Positions 1 through 9,858 of a DNA stretch of 64,000 bases are shown piece after piece. The notes under the pieces were generated by a model. The model was not told the origin of the DNA, ran no database searches, and saw nothing but the letters and a program-made list of their open reading frames with translations. Every line of letters starts with the position of its first letter. Within the stretch, counting starts at the first letter, position 1. Both the position numbers and the translations under genes were made by a program. Origin of the DNA: Zymoseptoria tritici IPO323 (taxonomy: Eukaryota; Ascomycota; Dothideomycetes; Mycosphaerellales; Mycosphaerellaceae); contig NC_018200.1 of the NCBI RefSeq assembly GCF_000219625.1, positions 1-64,000 of the forward strand. Reading direction: 5' to 3'.

Positions 1-143
1 CCCTAACCCTAACCCTAACCCTAACCCTAACCCTAACCCTAACCCTAACCCTAACCCTAACCCTAACCCTAACCCTAACCCTAACCCTAACCCTAACCCT
101 AACCCTAACCCTAACCCTAACCCTAACCCTACCCTAACCCTAA
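1..143. repeat. Telomere repeat tract (CCCTAA)n
   Basis: About 24 uninterrupted CCCTAA units with one 5-nt variant (CCCTA at 127-131). The orientation places the G-rich TTAGGG strand on the minus strand with its 3' end at base 1, as expected for the left end of a chromosome. TTAGGG is the usual telomere of filamentous ascomycetes. Confidence 0.98.
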
Positions 144-1070
144 TCCGAAGTAGAGTTAAATCTCTTCCCCCCGGATCTACGCCTAGAGAGACAGTCAATT
201 TTATACTCTCTACGCGCAGCAAAGCTACCTAAAAACTACCCCGTAAGACTCGCTATCTAAAGCGCGCCTCCGGATACGCGAGAAGTCCGACACGAGGACT
301 CGAGAGAGATACTTCCGCAAAAACGATAGAGAACACAGATATAACTACTCTGTTATCGACTCCGACAATATAAGTATTTCGTAGAATACGAGAGGGCTAA
401 CTACGCAAAAGACGATCTCTTTAGCGTCTGGAAAACCCGATACGAAATAGCAAGACAATAGGAGATTAATAAGGTACCTAGGAATACAAATAGCTACCTT
501 AGTCGATTTCTATAGAGCTCGCTAGGAAAACATAGAATAGGAGGAAGACGCGCTTTAACTAGTGCCTTCTATACTATCCTATTAGGACACGGATACCTAA
601 AGTCCTATCTCTATCGCTTTAGACACGGAACGACGCTAGACTGCCCTTGCGGACGACGAGAAACAGCAGAACACCTCGTATGTAGCTGCCCTATCTACGA
701 TGTATTTAGGCTACTACCGCTACGACAAGCACAATCTCTACTAGAAATAGTAGAAGATAAGGAACTCCGGAAACACCTTACTACCTTTCTCTCGGATACA
801 AAGATTGCTTCTAGGTCCTAGCACCTAGCAAGAGGCGAAGACGAGACCGTCTAGCCTACACTCCTTTTACTTTTCCTTATTTGTCTTTCTTTAAAGTCCT
901 TCGATACTAGCTGGCTACTATCCTAGGCACGGGTCTTTCCCTAAGGTTAAGAGATACAAGAGAACAACGATTGTACATAGATAGACTGCTATCGCGAGAC
1001 AGCCGTCCTATATAGTCATAGACTCCTATAGGACGTAAATGGAACAAACAAACAAACAAACAAACAAACA
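144..1070 (+). mobile_element. 3' end of a Tad-like LINE retrotransposon, partly RIP-mutated
   Basis: A reading frame with a few stops ends at a TAG at 819-821. It contains LLGHGYLKSYLYRFRHG followed by CPCGRRETAEHLVCSCP (from 642), the C-X-C...H...C pattern found at the C terminus of many fungal LINE polyproteins after RNase H. A 3' UTR follows and ends in a CAAA-repeat tail at about 1,043-1,070. The last 150 bp before the tail match the 3' end of the nested LINE at 6,935-7,719, so both belong to one family. The segment keeps some CA/TG and is less mutated than what follows. The 5' boundary is unclear because the sequence merges into RIP-mutated DNA after the telomere. Stops in the upstream frame (TAG, TAG) make it a relic. 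Confidence 0.7.
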
Positions 1071-1690
1071 ATAACTACGACAAAGATAATAAAGAGCTAG
1101 ACGTAGAGGTTAAGCTCGAGTCCGATTTAAAGAGTAAGAAGGAATCTAAAGCCCGCTCGGAGATTAAGAAAGGCGTAAAGGCTAAAGGAAAGGCGGAGGT
1201 AATATAGGCTATTAAAGAGGCTTCGTCGAGCGCTAGTCCTACCTAGGAATACTTTATAGAGATAGGCCCGGCCCGTTAAGTTATCCGCCTCCTCCCCTAG
1301 GGAATAGACTATACTAAGTAATAGATTAAGGATAATAACGAAGCGTCGAGATTAGCGTACATTACGCGTTAGTAAATCGTTAACGTACGCTTCCTTAATA
1401 GGGCGCGAGCGGATAGTCGGTAGGCTCCTACGTACCGTCCGAAGACCGTCGAAGAGGCTAAGAAGGCTCTCTAAATTCGGTCGCCGTACTTTACGGAGCA
1501 TCTCTCGGGATAACTCCTCGTTGTAGTCTATATACCTAAGCTAATAGCGGAAAGTAAGTACGTTTCGGACTAAGCGGAAGTAGCGAGAAGCGTAGTATAA
1601 CGAGCTCTATACGGAAATAGTATATTTTCTCTTATAGAAAACAGAATAAGAAAGTTATACTCCTAAACATTTAGTAGAGTCGTAAAACAT
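1071..1690. repeat. RIP-mutated direct repeat, copy 1
   Basis: This stretch is about 80-90% identical by eye to 2,246-2,855; both contain, for example, GCTAGTCCTACCTAGGAATA. It begins right after the CAAA tail of the upstream LINE. CA and TG dinucleotides are nearly absent. No open frame survives and the parent element is not recognised. Confidence 0.75.
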
Positions 1691-2245
1691 AACTATAAAG
1701 CTATTTCTTAATATCGAAGCGGGCTATAAAGATATTACTTATGTCCGAGGCTACTAATATGCCGCTGTCTTTTGTCTAGACATTATAAGTCGCTTAATAA
1801 AACCCCTAGCGTAAGTATAATCGTAGCGTAGCCCCCTATTTCCGGCGTACGTAAGCCTCTAAAACGGACTATCTCCTATCTACCTCTATCTACTTAAACT
1901 CGACTAGCCTAACATTAGTACTCTAGGGTATTATAACGCTTTACCTTAACTCCCCCCTCCCGCCCGGATTCCTCTCCTTTCCCCTCCTCTCTTTCTCCTC
2001 CCTCCTCTCCTTATTAACCTCTATTATAACCTACCTTATCCTATCTCCCGTCGGTAACTAATCTACCTTTACCTACGGCGAGTTCCTTATATACTTTAAC
2101 TCTCTATCTAACTACTTAATTATTAATTCTAAATCTATATCCTTATACTTATTCTTATATAATCTCTCGAACGAGGGATATATCTTCCTATTACCGTACG
2201 GTCGGCCTATAAAAGCGTAGAGCCGGATAGAAGAGACTAGCAAAC
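1691..2245. other. RIP-mutated spacer, no gene seen
   Basis: TA-rich, stop-rich DNA with a pyrimidine-rich stretch at about 1,940-2,030. I see no coding frame, RNA or repeat boundary that I can support. Confidence 0.6.
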
Positions 2246-2855
2246 TACGACGAAGATAACGAAGAGCTAGAAGTAAAAGTTAAGACTAAGCCTAATTCGG
2301 AGGTTAAGGGGAATTCTAAAGCCCGCTTAGAGATTAAGAAAGGCGTAAAGGTAAAAGAGAAGGCGGAGGTAATATAGTCTATTAAAGAGGCTTCGTTAAG
2401 CGCTAGTCCTACCTAGGAATACTTTATAGAGATAGGCCCGTCCCGTTAAGTTATCCGCCTCTTCCCCTAGGGAACGGATTATACCGAGTAATAGATTAAG
2501 AATAACGACGAAGTATCGAGATTAGCGTATATTACGCGCTAGTAGATCGTCGACGTACGCTACCTTAATAGGGCCTAGGCGGATAGTCGGCGGGCTCCTA
2601 CGTATCGTCCGAAGACCGTCGAAGAGGCTAAGAAGTCTCTCTAAGTTCGGTCGCTATACTTTACGGAGATTCTTACGGGATAACTCCTCGTTATAGTCTA
2701 TATACCTACGGCAATCGCGTAAAGTAAGTACGTTTCGGACTAAGTAGAAGTAGCGAGAAGCGTAGTATAACGAGCTCGATATATAAATAGTACGTTACCT
2801 CTTCTAAGAAACAGAATAAGAGAACTATGCTACTAAACATTTAGTAGAGTAAGTT
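2246..2855. repeat. RIP-mutated direct repeat, copy 2
   Basis: Second copy of the repeat at 1,071-1,690. The copies differ mainly by C/T and G/A changes, as RIP would produce independently in each. It runs directly into the minisatellite at 2,853. Confidence 0.75.
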
Positions 2856-3480
2856 ACCGTACCGCTAGCCTACGAAAGGGAAATTGCGCTCTATACTTAC
2901 TTCTTTACCGGCCCGCTAGCCGATAAACGATACTTTCGCCCTACGCTTACTTCTATATAAAAGAGAGTTACCGCCCCGCTAGCCTACGAAAGGGAAATTA
3001 CGCTCTACGCTTACTTCTATCTTTAATATAGTTACCGGCCCGCTAGCCGACAAACGATACTTTCGCCCTACGCTTACTTCTATATAAGAGAGAGTTACCG
3101 CCCCGCTAGCCTACGAAAGGGAAATTACGCTCTACGCTTACTTCTATCTTTAATATAGTTACCGGCCCGCTAGCCGATAAACGATACTTTCGCCCTACGC
3201 TTACTTCTATATAAAAGAGAGTTACCGCCCCGCTAGCCTACGAAAGGGAAATTACGCTCTACGCTTACTTCTTTACCGGCCCGCTAGCCGACAAACGATA
3301 CTTTCGCCCTACGCTTACTTCTATATAAGAGAGAGTTACTACCCCGCTAGCCTACGAAAGGGAAATTACGCTCTACGCTTACTTCTATCTTTAATATAGT
3401 TACCGGCCCGCTAGCCGATAAACGACACTTTCGCCCTACGCTTACTTCTATATAAGAGAGAGTTACCGCCCCGCTAGTCG
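2853..3480. repeat. Minisatellite of alternating 114- and 127-bp units
   Basis: Five units start at about 2,853, 2,967, 3,094, 3,221 and 3,335, and a partial sixth starts at 3,462. Each unit has two related halves, one starting GTTACCGCCCCGCTAGCC and one starting TTACCGGCCCGCTAGCCG. The two unit lengths differ by a 13-bp segment between the halves. The array lies in RIP-mutated DNA and has no coding potential. Confidence 0.9.
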
Positions 3481-3811
3481 ATAAAACTTCTATACTTTAT
3501 AATAGATATTATCTATCTAGGTACGTCGATCTAGCGAGGATCTAGTAAGGCCTTAGCTATAAGCTCTTCTCTACGTTATAAAATATTAGGTAAGCGTTAT
3601 AAAAAGATAAACTTTCCCTAAATTTAGGATGTCTTAGCAAAATACTTTATTTTCCTAGACTTTAATAAATTATTTAAATACCTTCCTATTCTTTAGATAG
3701 AATAAGAGAAAGTGCGTTCGAAAGAGCGAGCCTTCTTATTCTAGAATATATATAAAAAAAAAAAAAAAGGAGTTTTTTAGCCCTAACCTAAACTAAAGGT
3801 TGTCTCCTAGA
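3481..3811. other. RIP-mutated DNA with A-tract and a telomere-like scrap
   Basis: No gene is visible. A run of about 14 A at 3,755-3,769 is followed by AGCCCTAACCTAAACTAAAGG at 3,780-3,800, which resembles a decayed CCCTAA tract. It sits just upstream of the truncated telomeric retroelement at 3,812, so it may be the remains of the tract outside that element. Confidence 0.45.
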
Positions 3812-5097
3812 ATAGATACTACGAATACGAAGTTTACCGAGGTAGACTTCCTTCTAAATATAGGATACTAGAAGTAAGCTAACGAGATCCTTAAGCGAAT
3901 CTTAATAAAGATTACGAAGAAGGAAGCTACGAAGGAGGAAGCGGAGGAAGTAGCGGTATAGACCTAGTATATACTATCCTAAGTAGGACGTTAAAAGGCT
4001 TAGTCTAATAAGTAGGATATTAAAAGGCTCGGTCCGATAAGTAGGACGTTAAAAGGCTCGGTCTAATAAGTAGGACGTAAAGTAGCTCCGTCCGATAGGT
4101 AGGACGTAAAGTAGCTCCGTCCGATAGGTAGGACGTAAAAAGGCTCCGTCCGATAAGTAGGATATAAAGTAGCTCTATCGACCTAGGACGTAAAAGCGGA
4201 GATTATCCCTTAAGGATAAATTAGGCGTTTACCCTATTAAAAAGGAGTCTCTTCCCTCGAGATAAAAGTAGGCGTCCGATTAGTAGGACGTTAAAAGGCT
4301 ACGCTACGACGTAGGAGACGTAGGCGACTAGTAAGGCCTAGACTAGCTTTATACTAGACGATTAACTCTATCCGGAAGGCCTAGCGGTAGATATAAGGTA
4401 TATACCCTAGATCTACGGCTACTTCCTCTTAAAGCTAGGGAGCGGGAGGAAGAAAACTAGTCCCTCTATAGAGTAGTAGGAGGCTTAGAGGAATACGAAG
4501 GCGACGGCGTAGTAGGGGAGAGGAGTAGACGACGACGATCGCTAGAGGAGGAATTCTAGCCGAAGGGAAGACGGCTCTCCCTAAACCGTTCGGGAAGTAC
4601 TTATAGACTAGTATATAAGTAGCTCGATCGGAATTAAATATCTCCGATAGTAGATACGCTAGATAGAGGGAGGATAGAGCTCTACCGGACGGTCTTAAAG
4701 CGGGATATTCCTCCTTAACGAGACGGGGTTATAGTTTCGGGCGGATAAGGAGACGTATACCTCGTCCGTTACCTAGGAGGTTTAGAAACTTAAGGTACGA
4801 TAGATAATAAGTAATTACTAGAGCGATATTTTATATTAGGATACGGATTAGCCTATTAGTAGTCTCTCTTTTTAGCGGTTTAGTTAACTTAGGAGATAGT
4901 TAAAAGGACACCGTAAAACGTAGTTAGGCTAGAAGTAGCTACGGTACTATATATCGCGAGGCGCTTTACGTAGGAGCGTAGGTCTATTTCCTCCCCTCTA
5001 AAGACGGCTAAAAGAGTCGGTAGTAAGGGCTTAGATAGGGCTTTAGTTTAGATTAGGTATAAAGGTAGACTAGCCTATATAAATAAGTATAATAAAC
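3812..5097 (+). mobile_element. 5'-truncated telomere-embedded non-LTR retrotransposon (copy A)
   Basis: Homologous over its whole length to the 3' part of copy B (about 8,590-9,834) and ending at the same place, just before a C followed by CCCTAA repeats. It contains only the 3' non-coding part, with seven 29-bp repeats, and no reverse transcriptase. Loss of the 5' part is the usual result of incomplete target-primed reverse transcription. The copies are heavily RIP-mutated. Assignment to a telomere-targeted LINE rests on copy B, which carries the reverse transcriptase. Confidence 0.7.
3975..4178. repeat. 29-bp tandem repeat, 7 units (copy A)
   Basis: Seven consecutive 29-nt units begin AGTAGGACGTTAAAAGGCT or a close variant. 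Copy B has six units at 8,752-8,926. A 29-bp period is not a multiple of three, so the repeat is most likely non-coding 3' sequence of the retroelement. Confidence 0.85.
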
Positions 5098-5128
5098 CCC
5101 TAACCCTAACCCTAACCCTATAACCCTA
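5098..5128. repeat. Interstitial telomere tract
   Basis: CCCTAA units (three full, then slightly degenerate: CCCTATAACCCTATA) in the same orientation as the chromosome end. The tract lies exactly between the 3' end of copy A and the 5' side of copy B. Confidence 0.93.
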
Positions 5129-5434
5129 TATCTACTAGCTCTACCTCTAGCTAGACCCGACTATAGATACTCCGGGTAGATTAGCCGTACTATATTAACT
5201 TCGACGCTATACGATAAGCCGGCTAAACGACGACGATACGGCGTAGGCGCTCTACTATAGCTAGGAGAGAAGGGCGCGGTATCGATAGTATCTATACTAT
5301 ATAAGCGCCGATATAGATAAGCGGAATACGGAAATCGTATTACTCTACTAGTAGGTAAGCGAAGCCGTACTAGGACTCGCCTCTATACGTTATCGAAATT
5401 GTCCTCTAAGTAGACGAAAGGCGGAGGATATAAG

Positions 5435-5630
5435 TAACGGAGGTAGAGAGAAGAAGAATAGAGGTAGAGAGAAGAAGGATCGAGACGGAGAGAAGAAGGA
5501 TAGAGGCGGAGAGAAGAAGGATTAAGAAGGAGAGAAAAAGGATCGAGAGGGAGAGAAGAAGGATTAAGAAGAAGAGAAGAAGGATCGAGAGGGAGAGAAG
5601 AAGAATAGAGGTAGAGAGAAGAATAATAGG
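5435..5630 (+). repeat. 21-bp tandem repeat within the LINE 5' region
   Basis: About nine imperfect 21-nt units of the type GAGAGAAGAAGGATCGAGACG. The period equals seven codons, so in the original frame it probably encoded a charged repeat of the EKKDREG type ahead of the reverse transcriptase. Confidence 0.8.
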
Positions 5631-5759
5631 CCTTAAAAGGCGATAATAGACCCGAAGCGAAAGCGAGCCTAAGATAATAACAACGCTACTTATAAGCTAA
5701 AGCGGCTACGCCGCCGTAGTAAGAAGAAGAAGGACTAGTATCTTAAGGCGATTATAAAG

Positions 5760-8430
5760 CCGAATCTAGACGCTAATAGCAGGACGCTCGAGACGGTCTA
5801 TCTCTATAAGAGAGCGTAGCGCCGCGCGAACGAGAATATACTACTAGTACCGACCCCGGCGACGAAGGCGAGAGGAATAATAGTAATCGATAAGGTAACG
5901 AAGGGATTTACTAGTCGATTTATCTCGATAGCGACCCTCCCGGTATAGGAGATATTTCCTATCGACGATCGATCTACCTTACTCTCCTTCTCGATCGATA
6001 AGATAATATAGGAGCTTACCTACTAGGATACTATAAAGGCCTACGGAAACGATAGGATATATATCTATCTAATAAAAACCCTCGCGACGACGAGCTTCCT
6101 CCGGATCCTAGCCGCCCTCTATAATTTCTATCTCCGGAATAGTAAGACGCTGCGGAGCTAGAACGAAACTATCGTCTATCTAGTCGTTAAGGATAAGACC
6201 CGACGGGAGAATAGTACGATACCGGCGAAGGACGCTAATAACGTTCGTCCGATCTCGCTAGTAACGATATTTTAAAAGGTCTTTAAGCGCCTACTCTTCT
6301 AGCGCTTTAATAGTAGGATATAGGTAAGGATATATCCTAACTAGGCGGGATTTCGAAGTTACTACTCTACTATAACGAACGCCGTAGTCGTTTACGCCCT
6401 CCTCGAATCGAGCCGGATTATATACGCCGTATTCCTCGATTTTTAAGCTACCTTTAACGTCGTAGATTATATACTACTCGTAGACGTTCTACGCCGGCGG
6501 AGATATCCGGAGAATATACTAGCTCTAATTACGAGCCTCTACTTTTTCGACGTCTAGTCCTTTATCGTTTTAGATTATACGGCTTCTTAGTAGTTTCCGT
6601 AGACGAGGGGAGTTCTATAGGGCTTACCCCTCTCGCCCTATCTATTTAATATCTTTATTAATAGCTTACTCGAGGACTTGAATCGACCTAGGATACTCGC
6701 CCTAGCCGGCTCTTCCGACGTAATACCTATAGCGCCGCCGATTCCTTACGCGCTATTCTTCGCCGATAATAGTATTCTCCTTACTAGCGACTTAGACGAG
6801 GTACGTATACTAATCTAGATCCTCGAGCGCTAGTCCTCTACTAACTATATCGCCCTAAATATTAAAAAATACGGCTATCTAGCTCCGGCGTCTTCGTAGG
6901 AAGCGATCTACCTCTTTAGTACGGAGGTACTAAGACGGCCGAACAGACTGCACCTTCACGCGGTGGCCGTCGTAAGTACCTTCCTCGGAAGGGAAACCAA
7001 GACAGTCTGGAAGAAACCTCCTCGAAAACCTCTCGAAATCCGCCCGAAATCCTTCTCGAAATCCGCCTCGAAACACAAGCTATAACAGAACAACGGCACG
7101 ATTCGAACGAACAGCCCTCTACGTTACGAACGAGAAGAAGTAGTCTACTCTATCCTATACGCGCACCTCCTCGAAATCCGAATCGAAATCGTATGTCCCT
7201 TCTCTGGTAGAGACGTCGTTGCCCTCGAAAGGAAGCATACATACACTTTAAAGAGCTAGAACTCGGTAGAATCTACAACTCTACGATCAACCTGCGTAGC
7301 TGTATACGTTTAGAAGCGGCATACAGTTCTACAAAGGCATATTAAGGACAAGAGAAGACAGCGAGTTAGACAGCTGCTTTTGCACTGCTTTTGCACTGCA
7401 TTTCGAATTTGCAGCGTGCGTGCGAAGCGGAAGGATCCGCTGAAAATTCTGCAAAAAGCTTAGCGCGAAAATTCTGTAGCCCCGGCTACAGATAACGACA
7501 CTCGTTTGATTTCCTTTGTCTTACGCTATTTTAAAGTCCTTCGGCAGATTCTGCTTGTAGGTCCTGCCTTAGGCACGGGGTTTCCCCTAAGGTTAAAGAA
7601 TACCGAAAGAATTTGATTGTAAATAGATCTACTGCCTTGCTTGCAAGGCCGTCCTACATAGTCTTGGACTCCGAAAGGACGTAAATGGAACAAACAAACA
7701 ATAACAAACAAACAAACAAACGGAGGTACTAAGGAGAGAGGTATATACCTACCTCGGATTTCCTATAACGGCGCGAGGGATTAACTTAAGAAGGTACCTT
7801 AAGAGCCGGCTCGAATAGGCCGGGAAACGAAGCGACTTCCTAACCCTCGACGTAGATAGTTAGGGCTTCGCGTATCGCCTACGAGTCTATTAGTAGTATC
7901 TTATACTAATGTTCGAGTATAGCGCGCCTCTCCTCGTAGCGTTTACTAAGGACTCTCCTAAGTTCTAGGACGAGACGACTAAGGACGTTACGAAGCTAAC
8001 GAAGTAGATCTCGGGTTATACTTCTAACCCTTACTTTACTCGTAATCTCCTAGGAATCTCCGCCCTACCCTCGCGATTTAAAGTACTAAAAACTAGCTTT
8101 TAGGTCGTAAAGAAGTACGCTCCGGAAGAAAGTCCGCTACGGAAGTTAGGATTACTAATCTAGAAACCTAAAGCGTTCTTCTAGCGCTTAATAGAGGATA
8201 AGCTCTACGAGAAGTACTATAAGATACCCGAGTCCTAGCCTCGCGACCGAAGCCTTAGCGAAGACCGCCGTTCTATCTAGCGGTTCCTACGCTAGGAGAG
8301 AGAGGAAGATATAGCCGAAGAGGCTAAGAAGTAGAGCCTAACCTAGATTATACTAGAAGAAAGCTACCTAAAGTAGGACTTATAAGGAGCCGATTACTTT
8401 TTAAAGGCGCTATAGTCCTTCTAGAAGCGC
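5760..8430 (+). pseudogene. LINE reverse transcriptase, RIP-inactivated and split
   Basis: With TAG/TAA read as former Gln or Trp codons, the frame shows typical LINE RT blocks: VRPISLVTIF (about 6,250), AGFRSYYSTITNAVVVYALL (about 6,345), IIYAVFLDF..TFNVVDYI, RGVL*GLPLSPYLFNIFINS (about 6,604-6,660), and the catalytic box as FADN (about 6,759-6,770) where active enzymes have [YF]ADD. The frame is interrupted at 6,934 by the nested LINE. It resumes after 7,721 with a thumb/C-terminal part (YLPRISYNGAR, LLGISALPSRFKVLKT-like text). Many in-frame stops make it dead. The N terminus and any endonuclease domain are not recognisable. Confidence 0.75.
6935..7719 (+). mobile_element. Young LINE insertion with 13-bp target duplication
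   Basis: An un-RIPped segment rich in CA/TG inside RIP-mutated copy B. It is flanked by the direct repeat CGGAGGTACTAAG at 6,922-6,934 and 7,721-7,733, the target-site duplication. It ends in a CAAA-type tail (about 7,688-7,720), and its last 200 bp match the 3' end of the LINE at 144-1,070. At 785 bp it is a 5'-truncated copy without a useful open frame. It holds several CTCGAAATCCG-type short repeats (7,020-7,180). Its clean sequence shows it arrived after copy B had been mutated. Confidence 0.88.
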
Positions 8431-8751
8431 TTCCTCTAGTATCGGTATAGAACCTTCTATATCTATAGTTTCTATATCTATATAAGTAAATTTATCTAAG
8501 GATATAAGACTTACTACTAGGAAAATAGGACGAGCTAGCTCTCGAGGAAGGAACAATAGGTAAAGTAGAAGATATATAAGAAAATAGATACTATAAATAT
8601 AAAGTTTACTAAGGTAGACTTCCTTCTAAATATAGAATACTAGAAGTAAGCTAACGAGATCCTCGAGTAAATCTTAGCGAAGATTATAAAGAAGGAAGCT
8701 ATAAAGGAGGAAGCGGAGGAAGTAGTAGTATAGACCTAGTATATACTATCC

Positions 8752-8926
8752 TAAGTAGGACGTTAAAAGGCTCTATCCGAGAAGTAGAATATAAAGTAGC
8801 TCCGTCTAATAAGTAGAACGTAAAGTAGCTCCGTCCGATAGGTAGGATATAAAGTAGCTCGGTCCGATAAGTAGGACGTAAAAAGGCTCTATCTAATAGG
8901 TAGGATATAAAGTAGCTCTATCGACC
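8752..8926. repeat. 29-bp tandem repeat, 6 units (copy B)
   Basis: Six 29-nt units homologous to the seven units at 3,975-4,178, in the same place within the element. The copy-number difference shows the array changes length. Confidence 0.85.
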
Positions 8927-9834
8927 TAGAATATAAAAGCGGAGATTATCCCTCGAGGATAAATTAGATATTTATTTTATTAAAAAGGAGTCTCTTTCCT
9001 TAAGATAAAAGTAGGCGTCCGATTAATAGAACGAAAAAAGGCTACGCTACGATATAGGAGACGTAGGCGACTAGTAAGGCCTAGACTAGCTCTATACCGG
9101 ATAATTAACTCTATCTAGAAGGCCTAGTAGTAAATATAAGGTATATACCCTAGATCTACGGCTACTTCTTCTTAAAGCCGGGGAGCGGGAGGAAGGAAAC
9201 TAGTACCTCTATAGAGTAGTAGGAGGCGAGGAAGAATACGAAGGCGACGGCGTAGTAGGGGAGAGGAGTAGACGACGATAATCGCTAGAGAAGGAATTCT
9301 AGCTAAGGGGAAGACGGCTCTCCCTAAACTATTTAGGAAGTACTTATAGACTTATATATAAGTAGCTCGATTAGAATCGAATATCTCCGATAGTAGATAT
9401 ACTAGATAGAGGGGGGATAGAGCTCTACTAGATAGTCTTAAAGCGGGATATTCCCCCTTAATAAGACGGGGTTATAGTTTTAGGTAGATAAGGAGACGTA
9501 TACCTTATCTATTACCTAGAAGGTTTAGAAACCTAAGGTATAATAGACGGTAAGTAATTACTAGGGTATTATTATTTATTAGGCTATAGATTAGCCTATC
9601 GGTAGTCTCGCGTTTAGCCGATTAGCTACTCGGGGGATAGAAGGACACTATAAAACGTAGTTAGGCTAGGAGTAGCTACGATACCGTATATTATAAGACG
9701 CTTTACGTAAGAGCGTAGGTCTATTTCCTCTCCTCTAAAGACGGCTAAAAGAGTCGGTAGTAAGGGCTTAGATAGGGCTTTAGTTTAGATTAGGTATAAA
9801 GGTAGACTAGCCTATATAAACAAGTATAATGAAC

Positions 9835-9858
9835 CCCTAACCCTAACCCTAACCCTAA
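9835..9858. repeat. Innermost interstitial telomere tract, (CCCTAA)4
   Basis: Exactly four CCCTAA units in chromosome-end orientation. To the left is the 3' end of copy B; to the right is ordinary, un-RIPped chromosomal DNA (ACGTGAAACGG...). The tract cuts off the 3' end of the pseudogene at 9,859-11,434. Confidence 0.95.

Larger units (their letters stand above)
5129..9834 (+). mobile_element. Telomere-embedded non-LTR retrotransposon (copy B)
   Basis: A RIP-mutated LINE lying between two interstitial telomere tracts. In order it has a 5' region without recognisable domains, a 21-bp repeat (5,435-5,630), a reverse transcriptase relic (about 5,760-8,300, split by a nested LINE), and a 1.2-kb 3' region with 29-bp repeats. 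Its last bases (about AGTATAATGAAC) are followed directly by CCCTAA repeats. The coding strand runs away from the chromosome end, so the 3' end faces the chromosome and the 5' end faces the telomere. MoTeR elements of Magnaporthe are the closest known analogue in fungi; kinship with them is inference. I could not find an endonuclease domain in the decayed sequence. Confidence 0.75.

Noticed and set aside
2853..3480. Regular repeats reminiscent of a CRISPR array
   Set aside because: Units are contiguous 114/127-bp tandem repeats without unique spacers, in a eukaryotic subtelomere. It is a minisatellite.
9835..9858. Interstitial telomere as a simple chromosome-fusion scar
   Set aside because: A head-to-head fusion would give CCCTAA meeting TTAGGG; all tracts here share one orientation, which fits terminal addition.
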